Assembly (NCBI GenBank): GCA_019843655.1
Contig: JACDQD010000006.1
Span: 24,384,246-24,448,245 of the forward strand
Direction: 5' to 3'
Source of the DNA: Lethocerus indicus
Taxonomy: Eukaryota; Arthropoda; Insecta; Hemiptera; Belostomatidae
DNA: 64,000 bases
The notes beneath the pieces are model-generated. The model did not search any database. It saw only the letters and a list, made by a program, of their open reading frames with translations, and was not told where the DNA came from. Positions 37,717 through 49,070 of the stretch are shown in pieces; positions within the stretch are counted from its first letter, which is position 1, and each line of letters begins with the position of its first letter. A program made the translations under genes and the position numbers.

Positions 37717-37776
37717 ATGGATTTCAAGAACGTGGTGTACAATGCAGCGAGAGATGGAAAGCTTCGAAGACTTAAG
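37717..37776 (+). CDS. Fem-1: FEM1-family (FEM1A/C-type) ankyrin protein, first coding exon
   Basis: FEM1 proteins are substrate receptors of CUL2-RBX1-Elongin B/C ubiquitin ligases and read C-terminal degrons through N-terminal ankyrin and TPR-like repeats. The exon encodes 20 residues, MDFKNVVYNAARDGKLRRLK, and ends in phase 0 at AAG followed by GTAAGC. The peptide closely resembles the N-terminus I recall for human FEM1C, which begins MDLKTAVFNAARDGKLRLL; NAARDGKL is the start of the first ankyrin helix. FEM1B starts differently (MEGLAGYVYKAASEGK), so a FEM1A/C-type paralogue is indicated. ATG context is AAAATGG, close to ideal. The remaining ankyrin repeats, TPR region and VHL/Elongin-binding part lie beyond the window. 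The symbol is given for the family, not a particular species name. The chief uncertainty is that only 20 residues are visible. Confidence 0.85.
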
Positions 37777-40700
37777 GTAAGCTCCTACAATGTATCTTTT
37801 CATTAATGTAACACGTTTCGCGTCTTTAATTGTCGCTATATTGCATATTTTGATCCCTCAATTATTTACCGTTCACTGGGGAATATCTCCCAAGCATCGA
37901 CCTTTAACCCGGCAACGTTCTTTCGGCCGATATTTAACTTGGATCGTAGTTCTATTTCAAAATAACCAAAACGGCTAGAATTACTGTCCCCCGAAATTTA
38001 ATCCTAGATTAAACTAGCGAATGGACATTTTTCAGTGGAGTATGCAAGCGGAACTCACTATACATAACCTCAAACTGGGCTTCCTTATTTGTTACACGGT
38101 ATTCCTTTGAGTTACGCGGTTTACATAACGTGTGACATTCTTTTCGGAAAGATCAATAGTTACATAGTTCGGTTGGAGGTTGTATCGTGCATTTGGGGAA
38201 TTATACTTTAATTCGTGCCCGTAATTGCACCGGGCTAATTTCTGTCGCAATTGATGTTCACCCAGGTTTTTTTTTATTCTCAACGGCGTATTTGGGACTC
38301 GAGATCTTTTGTAAAATATATAGGTCAGGAACGGGACAATGAGATAGTCGAGACACGACCGTAATTTGGGGAGGCGACTCGTTTCTGCATCCAGAATTTC
38401 CGTTTCTTTACGAGTAGGAAGTAGAAAAAAAGAGATATCTGATAATTACGTTTGAAAATGTGAGACGGCCCCCCTTCCTTTCCATGTGCGTGTGAAGTGG
38501 AACAGTAGTTCCGAGCCCAGTTCCTCTTCCCAGTCGCCCGGTGTGGGAATCCCTCGAATTTCACTATTAAACCGTGAGTTATTTTACCCACGTTTGTCCA
38601 CACGGGGGTCGCTCCTAACAGAGAGAGTTGACGCAGGTCGGAACTGGAACGCTAGCCAAACTGTTGAATATCATTTACGGAGATGATAAAAAAAGAAGGG
38701 TTATCGCCGATGATAAGGCTTACAGAAATATCGGCTGAGAGAAAAACTGTACAGGAAGCTACCATAACTTGACCAGGTAACCTACCGGCCAGCCATTCCC
38801 CTCCCTCCATAAAAGGAACACGAACAATGGTTTCAATGGGGAAAGTAGTAGGTCTGACAGCCCAGTATTGACTGCTCTTTGTTTTCTACATATGCCTCAC
38901 TAGGCCTTGCTTAGGGGGACTGAGGCGGACCTTTATTACTCCCTTTTTTTTCTCTATTGAATTGTCCTACTCGTTGGAACAAGTAGGCACTGTACTCAAA
39001 CTTGAAACAATTGAATAACCAAAGGAAACTATTATTCAAAATCCGACTTATAGAAATAGTCTATTTTTCTATACTCGAAATCGAGCGGGATCATGTTCAT
39101 AATTTAAGAGCGATTGCCTGAGGAGTCGCCAAGACTCATGACGACACGCGAGATCTGCCACTGTCTGCCAGTCTAACCTTAAATTTCCTTCCCTTCCTTT
39201 AACTGGCGTTTCTTTGCTATCGATAACTCGTTTCCTTCTTGTAAATACGGAACAGCCGATCCGTTAGAATTATCGTAATCATGATGTTCTGTTTACCAAT
39301 AAGTTATCATCCCAGTGTTCAATTAATGTCCGTTGTTATACCGAGCTTTTGTTTCTTCAGTCGCCGGTCATTTCTTATGAATCACTTATCTGTTTGTCGA
39401 TGTCATCAATTTGATATTGCTAGATTAATTACATTCCGGGAAATGTTTGCAACGCACTATTACTTCCTAGTTTATTTGGCAAACATCCCTGATTTTTTTT
39501 TTATTACACAACCGGTTGGCGACGTTCGCATCTTCAAAAGTTTCATCTTTTCAAAAAGTACGTCCTATGAATAACATGTAAGTGCGGTGCAAATTATGAT
39601 ATGAATTTATCGATAGATGAATCGATGACTCATTTTGGAAATATTTCTTTGTAAACAACGAGTGAAGGGCTATTCACCTTTACTAGTTTAATGAATTTGT
39701 CAGTTGAGGTTATATTTTCAGTTTTATGGTTCCCATATCACAGTCAATGCGGTATTTTGCGGAGCATCTTAAGCAGTTTAAGCCGAAGGATACTGCTAGG
39801 TCACAGCGGGGATTCATGGATTAAGAGGTGGTGGTGTCCCATTTACCGTTTTACTAATTAAAAACAGCCGTACTAATGATAATGATTAATCAGCATATTT
39901 CATCCGGTGTAGATATAGAGCGCCGTGGCCCGCCATTTCCTATGTTTATTATGTAGGTCAGCTGCGGACGTCGCAAAGCCGACGAGTCAATTACGAACCG
40001 TGTAACACTTCGGCCAAAATGGGATTCTTTTCCTGCCTCGTACAATGGGTCAAAGAAAGGACCGAGATGCCGAATTTGTATGCACAGTTTAAGGACGGAC
40101 TTACTGTTTTGGTAACGACCGATTTGATGCGTAAGGTTGAATACTGTCAACCGCAATTCGTCGCGGAAAGGGGTTCCTACAGTTTCTTACAGTAACAAAT
40201 CACTGTATTGTCATTACTTGTCCAAATTTTTGTTCTCCTTCATTCCTTTGGCCCTAATCTCCGTCTTTCCCCATCATACCATGTACTTTCCGTTAAGAGT
40301 ACAGCGAGGTGCTTACGCATGCCTGCAGCCTATAACACATTACACCTTAGCACTTACATTACACTTTTCCTGTGTATTTGGTGGCCGATGCAAAGCTTCT
40401 AACGGAATACAACTAGACGATGGCGGCAGGTTAAAAAAGAAAGAGGGGACATAAACCGATACGTGTAATTAGGACACAAACAGTTCCAAAGGTAGAACTT
40501 GACCTCATGCGAATCAGTGTCTTCTGTCGTTCCGCTTCTCCACAACGACTGAATTTAGATAAAAGGTTTTTTCATCTCCATTTTATTTTTTATTTTCGAC
40601 GTATGAAACTGCGACTCGGTGCCGGCAATTAAAAAAACATTTTTGAGACACCGCTTGGTCTATTGGCGTTGTTCATTGCAGTTGATTGAGACTAATGTTC

Positions 40701-43700
40701 CAGCTCGGCTCGTTTCGCCGTCCCAGGGCGTTGAATTCTAGACGCGTTGAATCCATATAACGTCCACCGAGGCCAGGGCTAGAAGTTCTCATTTCGCCTG
40801 GAAAAGTCATTTCATTTGATAATATGAGTTCTGTGCAAAAAAGATGGACTGAGTTGGTCTAGTAAAAGTAAATGCGTTCTTGAATAGCGTTTGTGGACAC
40901 TTTCGTTTTAATCTCTTTCTCCGGGTCTGGCGAAAACTTTCACCTGCGGACAATCAAAAACTGCTTTTGTCGACTGGGATGAAAGAACGACGCGCAGTAG
41001 GTCACCTCAGAGTTCTCTGAGAGGCCTCGATTCCCGCGTTGGGTTTTCCTCGGCCGTTGTAAAGCCAGGTTGCTATCCTACTTTGCGTGCTGTAGCCGGG
41101 CGGATGTGGGAAAATTGCAGGAACATTCACCGACTTTTCAAAACCTCGTCCTCTAGGTTTGATTCCCATTTTGCGGTGCTGTCGTTCCCACTCAGGATGT
41201 GCGGCGTCACGGAATACCCGTAGGTTGCCTTCCTTTGATGTTTCTCGGACTTGTGAATTCCAACTTGAAATTAGACCGTTTGTTGTGTCTCATTTTTATC
41301 TCCAACTGCAAAACTTTATACTTATAAATGAAAACTTAATTCCATAAGAGTGAAACATGTTTAGTGCTTAAATATATTTTACCACGCTTGTAGCTAACTT
41401 CTTCAAAGGACTAGAAATGGTTAACTGCTAGATTACCCTTGGATTAAATCTGGAGGAAATCTCTGTTTCTTCAGTGGCAAACTTGGAATTCAGGTCAGCT
41501 TCCAGCTGATGGGCGTTTTGGCCCGATCCCAATTAGCCCTTGAGAACATCAGACCCCGAGTGGAGACCATGTCCTTATAATTGTTAACATCGGGCTATTC
41601 TAGTACCTCGAATTTGTTGCCTTCAACTCTGAATCCAAACTGAGAAGCTATTCCTGAAACATAAGTCTAGCATTCTGCGTTTTGCAGTTAGCTTGGCGGC
41701 TTATAAGAGTTAAGAGAATCGTTTATCTTCATTCATTCAAATCGTTTTTTGCTTAAACAGAATGTGGTTCAGATTTTTCAGAATTAATTATTTTTTGTTC
41801 CTATTACGAAATGACTCCCTTCGGATGTTCCTTCTAATCTCCTCTACGATTGAATGTAATTCGTATATACGACCCTATTTGACTCAGTGAGGAATACATA
41901 ACAGAGGACAATAAAAAAACGAGTGCGGACAATCGCACGCTTAAAAATTGACCATAATTGAAGTGATAACTTCGCGTCCCTGAAACTGTCGTGCCGCGGC
42001 CTTCCTTCTATTTGTCGACAACCGAATTTCGCTTTGTCTCTTTCCGATATAGGCCGAGGTTTTCGCCGATAAATATTATTGTAATTCGAGCACCTATGCA
42101 TCACACGTCCCTTAAATTGGAGGCTGTCGGCCCCTGGTTTGCTGAATTACGCACCTCCCATACGAGTCAGCATTACCGCTCGATATCGACCTGCAGGCTC
42201 ATAGAAGTAGTAACAATATCCAGTCCTATCGACTAGTGCGAATTTACGTCCTCGTATCCCGTGGGGAAGTGGGCTTGAAATGGACGGTGGATAGCGGGGT
42301 CGAAGCAACAAACTGCCACGGTATTGTATGTATAACTATGTAGTCGTAGGGATATTAATTGTCTGAGGAGAGAGAAAGACCTGCGAAGAGGATTTCCACG
42401 CGGTACAGGCCTTAATTGCCGAATTGAAATGTTGTGTCAAGAGAAATCGGCGTAGCTAATGAAGCCGGCCGCGTCCGGCAACGGGAGAGAGGCCAGGAAG
42501 GAAATCGTCGACTCCCAATTGGAATTTGTTGAAAATTATATTTCATAATTATAAGTTCGTCTATTGCATTGCAACTATTGTTGTACTTTTCCTCCAAATG
42601 TTTTGTTGAACCACTGCAACAATGTTGTTTTATTTGTACTTATCTATGGGTTCTATGTATAAGTTGTGTTTAACCATGCTGGAAGCTCTCCGTGAAAAAA
42701 CTGTCGTGAACTGAGATATTTATTTGTGATTTATTCAATATCTATATCCTGTACCTTGCAGAGTGAGGCCAGAAAAATGGATATTAATTAATTTATCCAT
42801 TATCAATGTAAAAATTACGACCTAGTAGACATGCTTTATTCCTCAAGGGTACTGAATATTTCGTTTTTCCTGTGATTATCTCTCTCCTCTCATAAAAGTG
42901 CTGACAGGATGCTATTTTAGTGGATGGAACGCTTCTGGAAGCTGAAACCGGTCTAGCATGTTTTAGAAATGAGAGATGGAAAATCCCTGTCGGTGTCATC
43001 GAACGTTGGGTGAAATCTTGCCTTCCTAATCGCATCTGGGTGTTCCCCTTCGAACGGTGTTCATCTCCTTTCTTTCCACCTGTATTTTGCCAGGTCCCTG
43101 CAGGTGTCCTTCCGTAGACCTGCATTTCTTTCTTACGACGACGGTGTCCTCGAAAGGATTTGCCTGAATTCTATACCTACGAAGAGGGCCCGAGGACCGG
43201 TATAAGTTGGGGTCCGCACCTTTACTTCAGTCTGTATTTCGCCCCAAAAAGGGACAGATGTTGCATTCAGGTATATTCAATTGTTCAAATTTTCAAAAGT
43301 CCTTGCTCTCCTTCAAAATTCTATGCCTGGAACCAGCTTTTCCCCTTGGGAGACCTGCGAAACGCCTGCATGATTTACAAAAATGAATACACGAGTTCTA
43401 ATTCGTCGATACTTCTGATCATAATCTAGTGACCATTGTAGTAACGAGGTGAAAGAAATTATCTTGATTTCAGCTCAGGAGGAACAACCTCACCTCGAGT
43501 TTATTCGTATACGGTATTAATATCTTTTTTACTCCCATCATTGTTGAATAAGGAAAAATAGAACATATTGAAGGAATAAGCAACATCAGGAACTGATTTT
43601 GAGGTTCAAATGGCTAAATGTTATACATTATACAATACATATTAGTAATTAACCGTAATTTCATTCTTGAGTGAGAAAGAACTTCATCTGATCTCGGATG

Positions 43701-45045
43701 ATTTTGCGAATATGAAACTTCTTCTTTTGTCTAAGTGCAGTTGAATTAATTGCTGTTTGCTGTAATAACAAACTTGTTTCTGTTTCGAAGTTTCACCGTT
43801 TCCCCAAGTCGCCAACATTTCAGCCTTTACCATGGGACTGTAGTGCGAGTTTTACTGAAAGTTATTCTGGATTGTATCGCCCTTAATATAGCCTCACATT
43901 TGTCTTTAGCCTGATTATTTCGTTTTTGGAACAGGAATAAACTTTCTGGTGAAACAGTCCACGTTTCAGTAACGGTTTAGCGATGGACGTTCTGTCATTA
44001 TTTCCGCGATATCGTCTCATCGCACGTCCTTAAAATGTTTAAACATTTGTATTCATATTTGCATTTAATATCACTAATCTTATTATAATAAGCCATTCCA
44101 AAATGAATTATGACGGCAAAAATATAATTCGATCTTGTGTCCAAAGGTTCATCGGTATAACGATGAAAAGGTGTATTGATTGTATTTAGTGGCTGACATA
44201 GTTGCCCTTAAAAGAGAATTCCATTAGGCTTTGGTACGCACAAATATGTACGCTTGATGTTAGCAAGCGGTAGTTGTAGCGGCCGGACAAAGACGGAAAG
44301 CTTTTTAGGTCGGCTACCTTCGACGGACCTTCTAAAAATGTCAACCATTGGTCACTCGGACGGGACCGCATATCGGAGTCCACTTCCTTCGGTCGTGTTC
44401 GGATTGAGAAGAGATCCTATACCCACCTCGGGCCACTTTTCGCGGTCCCGATATTATAATCATCGGGTCCTGCCGAAGGACGTCTGGAAACTTTCTATCG
44501 GGACTTTCGATTTGTTCCGGCGTCTCCGATAATTATTATTATTAACGATCTCGAACCTCATTAACCTCTAATGTAGTCATTGTTCGCTTATTGGTATGGA
44601 ATGGCGGGGCGTGTAAGACGGGTAGACGAAACGGTTGTGACTAATGCAGCTATTACGCAACCCCTGTCGGTGGCAGATCTCATTTCTGTAATTTATGTGC
44701 TATTGTTTTCGAAGAGGAAGGCGTCTACCCGGGTCGGTCCGATTCAAAACGTGGCCATTTCGTGGGTTTGTGCAGATTGAAAATAAATTAATTTCAAATC
44801 GCACCCCCTGGAGATTTCTATAAATCAGTCATTCAAATCGATTCGTATATTACTAAATATACGATCTGATTTGAATTAGATTCCCGTTAATTGATGTTCC
44901 GACTGTTCGCCTTAGGAATACAATGCCTCTACGGTTTGAACAGTTTTAATAGTTCTTAACAATGTAGCAAAGGTTTCAAAAGACTTTTAATGTTCCGTTA
45001 GTTTCTCCCTTGAGCACCCAACCGAAGCACTAAACCGAAATGGTG

Positions 45046-45136
45046 GTACGGTTACTGTACTGGTACTACACGAATACTGTAATAAGGTACAACAGTAGAA
45101 GATACTGGCCTACTGGTGACTACTTGTAGTACTGAA
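45046..45136. repeat. Cryptic TACTG-rich cluster
   Basis: About seven copies of TACTG or its complement CAGTA occur in 91 bases with irregular spacing, plus several GGTAC/GTAC motifs. This is too dense for chance but not a clean tandem array. It is either a degenerate minisatellite or clustered binding sites. Confidence 0.6.
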
Positions 45137-45287
45137 AACCTTAATTTGTACACGACACTTTTGCTTGGTGGCAATCGATACAATTAAAACAGATTTTCAG
45201 CCATTTTATTATAACGAATTGTTTATCAGAAAGGAGTCAGTCTACTTCATGTTTTTAAAGGCTCGCTCAGTGTCAGAGTCAATGAGG

Positions 45288-45369
45288 TGAGTCATTTTTA
45301 CTCGTTCGTCACACGACTTGTGTCATTGAACGGTTTTGTCATGACAACTAATGACTTGTGTCATTAAAC
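45288..45369. repeat. AP-1-like site followed by a 17-bp imperfect duplication
   Basis: TGAGTCA, a consensus AP-1 site, is at 45288-45294. The 17-base segments at 45315-45331 and 45353-45369 (GACTTGTGTCATTRAAC) differ at one base and start 38 bases apart. Related GAGTCA/TGAC/GTCAT cores recur between 45260 and 45375. Confidence 0.6.
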
Positions 45370-46910
45370 CGACTCCGTTTTCAAGCACCATAAAGAATAG
45401 AAAATAATATACAAATGTACCATCGTGTTTATGTGAGTGGAGGAAATTAGTCACTCAACGAAAGAAATTTTATTATAGCTTATATCATCCATATATATTT
45501 GTAAACCCTCATGAGTCTTGAGTATCTCGTTTTATCTCTCGAATTTTTCGATTTTTTCCTTTTTATCTATTAGACCCTATCGCCAGTTTTGTCCAATAAA
45601 GAATTACTACCAGAAATATAACGAAGTTCGAACCGCGCCAAAAAATGTGGCCGTGGTGACGAGGCACGCGAGTGCTAGCAGGTGGGAATAGGTGCTAATT
45701 CGGAAAGACAAATTTGCATAATGGCGGATTCCAGCATTCTCGGTCGGCCTACGCTCATCGGTAAATTATATCCAGATAGCGAAGAAGTCAGGAGGAAAGA
45801 GGCAAAAAAAAACCTGTCGGAAGCGGAGTCGTCGAAATGCGGAGAAAGGTGCGGGGGCTATTTTTTATCCTTCTACCAACTTGATTGCTGAAAATTGTTC
45901 TTTCACAGCCATTATGGAAATTCTGTAGGCGACACAGTTTCCTACAAAAGAGTTCGGGCCGTCCTATCCCTTCTGCCCCCCTTTACCTGAATTTTAATTC
46001 GGACATGTCACGATATCTCATATCATTAGAATATATTTGTATATTATTGGTCTTGGGCTTTATAGGCTTCCTGTAGTCGATATACTCGCTCGTGCAAATT
46101 GCCCAATTGGATGGGATTTCTAGAATTATTGTATCATTGGAATTTACAATACTTTTTAGTTGATATCCAGTCTTGATGTGAACTTATTTGCTTCTAAAGA
46201 GGCTAAAATATTTACCAAGAACGAATATTTATATTCTTTACATATTCGGTGTGTATTGAATATAATATCTAATATTGAAAGCTATATTTGCAAAACAATA
46301 TATTTTCTGATTATACTATCGTGTACTAATTACTATTATTAATGACGACTTATTATCTCTTAAGATACTGGATAGGCAATTAACGGCGCATTTATTTTTC
46401 TGGCCTTATGTAAGGATTTCTGCTTATTAAACCGTCTGCAAACAGATTGCGGGCAAATGCCTTCATTGTTCCAAGATAAGGACATAGACTAGACTCAAAT
46501 TGTCTCTTTATTCAGCCGATTTTGAGATATAACTGCCGTTAGGGGCTACAAATGAGTCTTGTTTACAGGCAACGACAACCGGGAATCCCGACCGAAACTA
46601 ACGGTCCAATTTTATTTGGTAGGCAATTATTTATTCTCCCGAATTAGAAGGATGATAGCCGCTTCGGATACAGAGTACTGCCGCTTGTATTTCAGGCCGA
46701 GACGAATTTTTCGGCCCCGTTTAGTCGTGATAAATGATAAAGTAGATAAATGCGCGTCATTCGCAATATGAATCATTCGTGTTGATTACGCAGCATCGGT
46801 TACTTTGTCTCAGGGAAACCGACATAGGGAGATATGGGGGGAAGGCCATCAGGTCGGGTATTTCCGCCGATACCTATCTCCTTCTCCTTCTATCTATCTA
46901 CCTTCACCTC

Positions 46911-46932
46911 TCTTTCTCTCTCTCTCTCTCTC
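46911..46932. repeat. (TC)n tract in FEM1 intron
   Basis: A CT dinucleotide-rich run preceded by about 35 bases of CT- and TATC-rich sequence. It is similar to the GAGA-type tracts at the groucho promoter. Confidence 0.9.
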
Positions 46933-49051
46933 AGCATATCTCCGATATCCTTGTCCATTGTTCCTTGAAGAGAGTAGTTGCGACAACGCGCGTTCCCTTA
47001 TCCTTTAACGGCCATTTCATGAAATTCTATTTGGCTACGTTCCGACGCGCTAACGGTGAGCAATTACGTTCCGTCCTCGTACCGTTATATCCCCCCCCTC
47101 ACCTGGCCTAAATCGAAGCGTTTGCCGCTGCGGAAAGATTTATAAACAAGGATGGGACAGCGACAATAACGGAGGCTTCTAGTTCGGGAGAAATAAAAGG
47201 GTCCCGTCTAATGGCCCGTCATGAAGCAATTTGTCCAAGAATGGTATTCTTACTAATCGAATCAATCAATTTATAAATTTAACATTCGAGTCTGCTACAG
47301 GACCGACGTCTTTTACTATCGATTTCTGAAGTGCTCGATGCCTAATTTAAATATGAATGGGGTTTTGCCAGGTCAAAGTTTCGTGCCCTTGTCTTCATGC
47401 CTGGCCTAGTAGGGGATCAGCCTACTCCTCATTTTATGAATATTTTGTTTCAATGTTTATTTTCATTTATGGCTAGAATATTAGACAAATGTGAGAAAAG
47501 CCCTACTGTTTCAGAATGATTACATTTTATTATTAATTGATAAAATTTACAATGCTGTGAAAACGGCTGAATATACTTGTTTTGCAATTGTTTCAGTAGG
47601 GAGCGATGATTTAAGTTTAGTAGAATGTATATTTGAAATGTAACGCTGGCAATACTCCAATTGTGTTCAGGACAACCTCAACGGAGAGTTGTATAAATCA
47701 TTAGTGAAATGTTAAAAGGTTTCACATTTCAGTCTCTCTCTCAAAATTTCTTGTCTGTCGGAATCTGTTGGTGAACTTTATTTTTGAATGCATTTAACTT
47801 GGGGCTAGTACAGAGACTGGTTTCTACCGGGGGTGGGGGTGGTGGGATACAACGACGACTGCGTGCGTGCACGGTATTATCGTATGATCTTGGCTAATTG
47901 ACCCCTGTATATCTTTCGGGAAAATCAATAATGGAGTTGGAACGTAGTCATTTTGCTAAATATATTTCTAAGCACACAGTAAAATGGCTCGTGGGCCCGC
48001 CTGTTGTGAAAGGAAAGTTCATGTAAAAACAAACCTAGGAAATAATTTCACAATGTGTCAAAATCACGCCTGCAATAATTTTGCATATATTTTTTGTTCT
48101 CATCTACAATGGGAGTGACGCAGTCTTTCTGACGTTTATGTTATTGTTGATGCGAATCAAGGATCATTGTTTATATTAATTTGAACGTAATCAATGAATT
48201 CTGATACTAATTTAGGGAATCTCGTTTTTTAACTCATTATACCAATAATAAATTATTTTCCTTATTTCAATATGCCAGCGAAAAGTTTGGGATCGCTTAC
48301 GTTTATTTAATGCACTTAACAAATATTTTTAAATCATTTCAAAAGTAAGAAAAAGAAATGATAATATTCCAGGGAAAAAGAAGATTTTGTTCCCTCGACA
48401 AACTCAGTTTTGTCGCGGTACATGATGAGCACACTAATTCTAGAATCTCTTTAATCAGTAGAGTTAATTACCAAGATAAGAGCCAGCCATGTGCTCTGCT
48501 ATGCGCCCTCTATCTAATTTCATTATCTGTTTGATGCTACTTGCGGAGAGTGTCGTTAGTGGTAGTGGATGCCTTCTCTTATCTAGTGATCGCGCTCAAA
48601 TAACCGTTAATGCAACTGTGAATACAGTTTAAATTCAGTTCCGACAGGCACGGTTAAGAAAGAATCAACTGGCCGGTATAACGCGTGAGATTTTCTTTAT
48701 GGTCGCCATAAAATGGAAATATAAATTAAACATAAAATCAACAAAGTTACATAAGTTGTTTATTTATTGATCCAACGATAGCATGGGATAAGCGATAGGA
48801 ATTTCCTCAGTACTGCCTGACGTCATAAACTTTAATAATCTCTCGGAAATTTGAGCGGTCTAAACGGTTTCAGGATTGGGGAAAACCCTTGATCCAAACA
48901 GGAAATCGGAACGGATCATTAGCACGTATAAATGTATAAAGGAAAAGCCTATCATTACTATATGTATTCATCATTGATTTGCTCGATGAAGAAAACATAG
49001 TGGGGAAGGCTGAAGAGACTATCGAAAGTGGCGTCGTTAAGGCGCGCTTAC

Positions 49052-49070
49052 CTTTTCGAGCCTGTTCCAT
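49052..49070 (-). other. Possible minus-strand start exon (MEQARK) inside FEM1 intron
   Basis: On the minus strand AAACAATGG, a good start context, opens ATG GAA CAG GCT CGA AAA G and is followed by GTAAGC, a strong donor in phase 1. It could begin a nested antisense gene in FEM1 intron 1, but no protein family is recognised and no second exon was found. Chance is the alternative. Confidence 0.2.

Noticed and set aside
41151..41168. GGTTTGATTCCC resembling a B box
   Set aside because: No stem partner or A box at a suitable distance; a single degenerate match.
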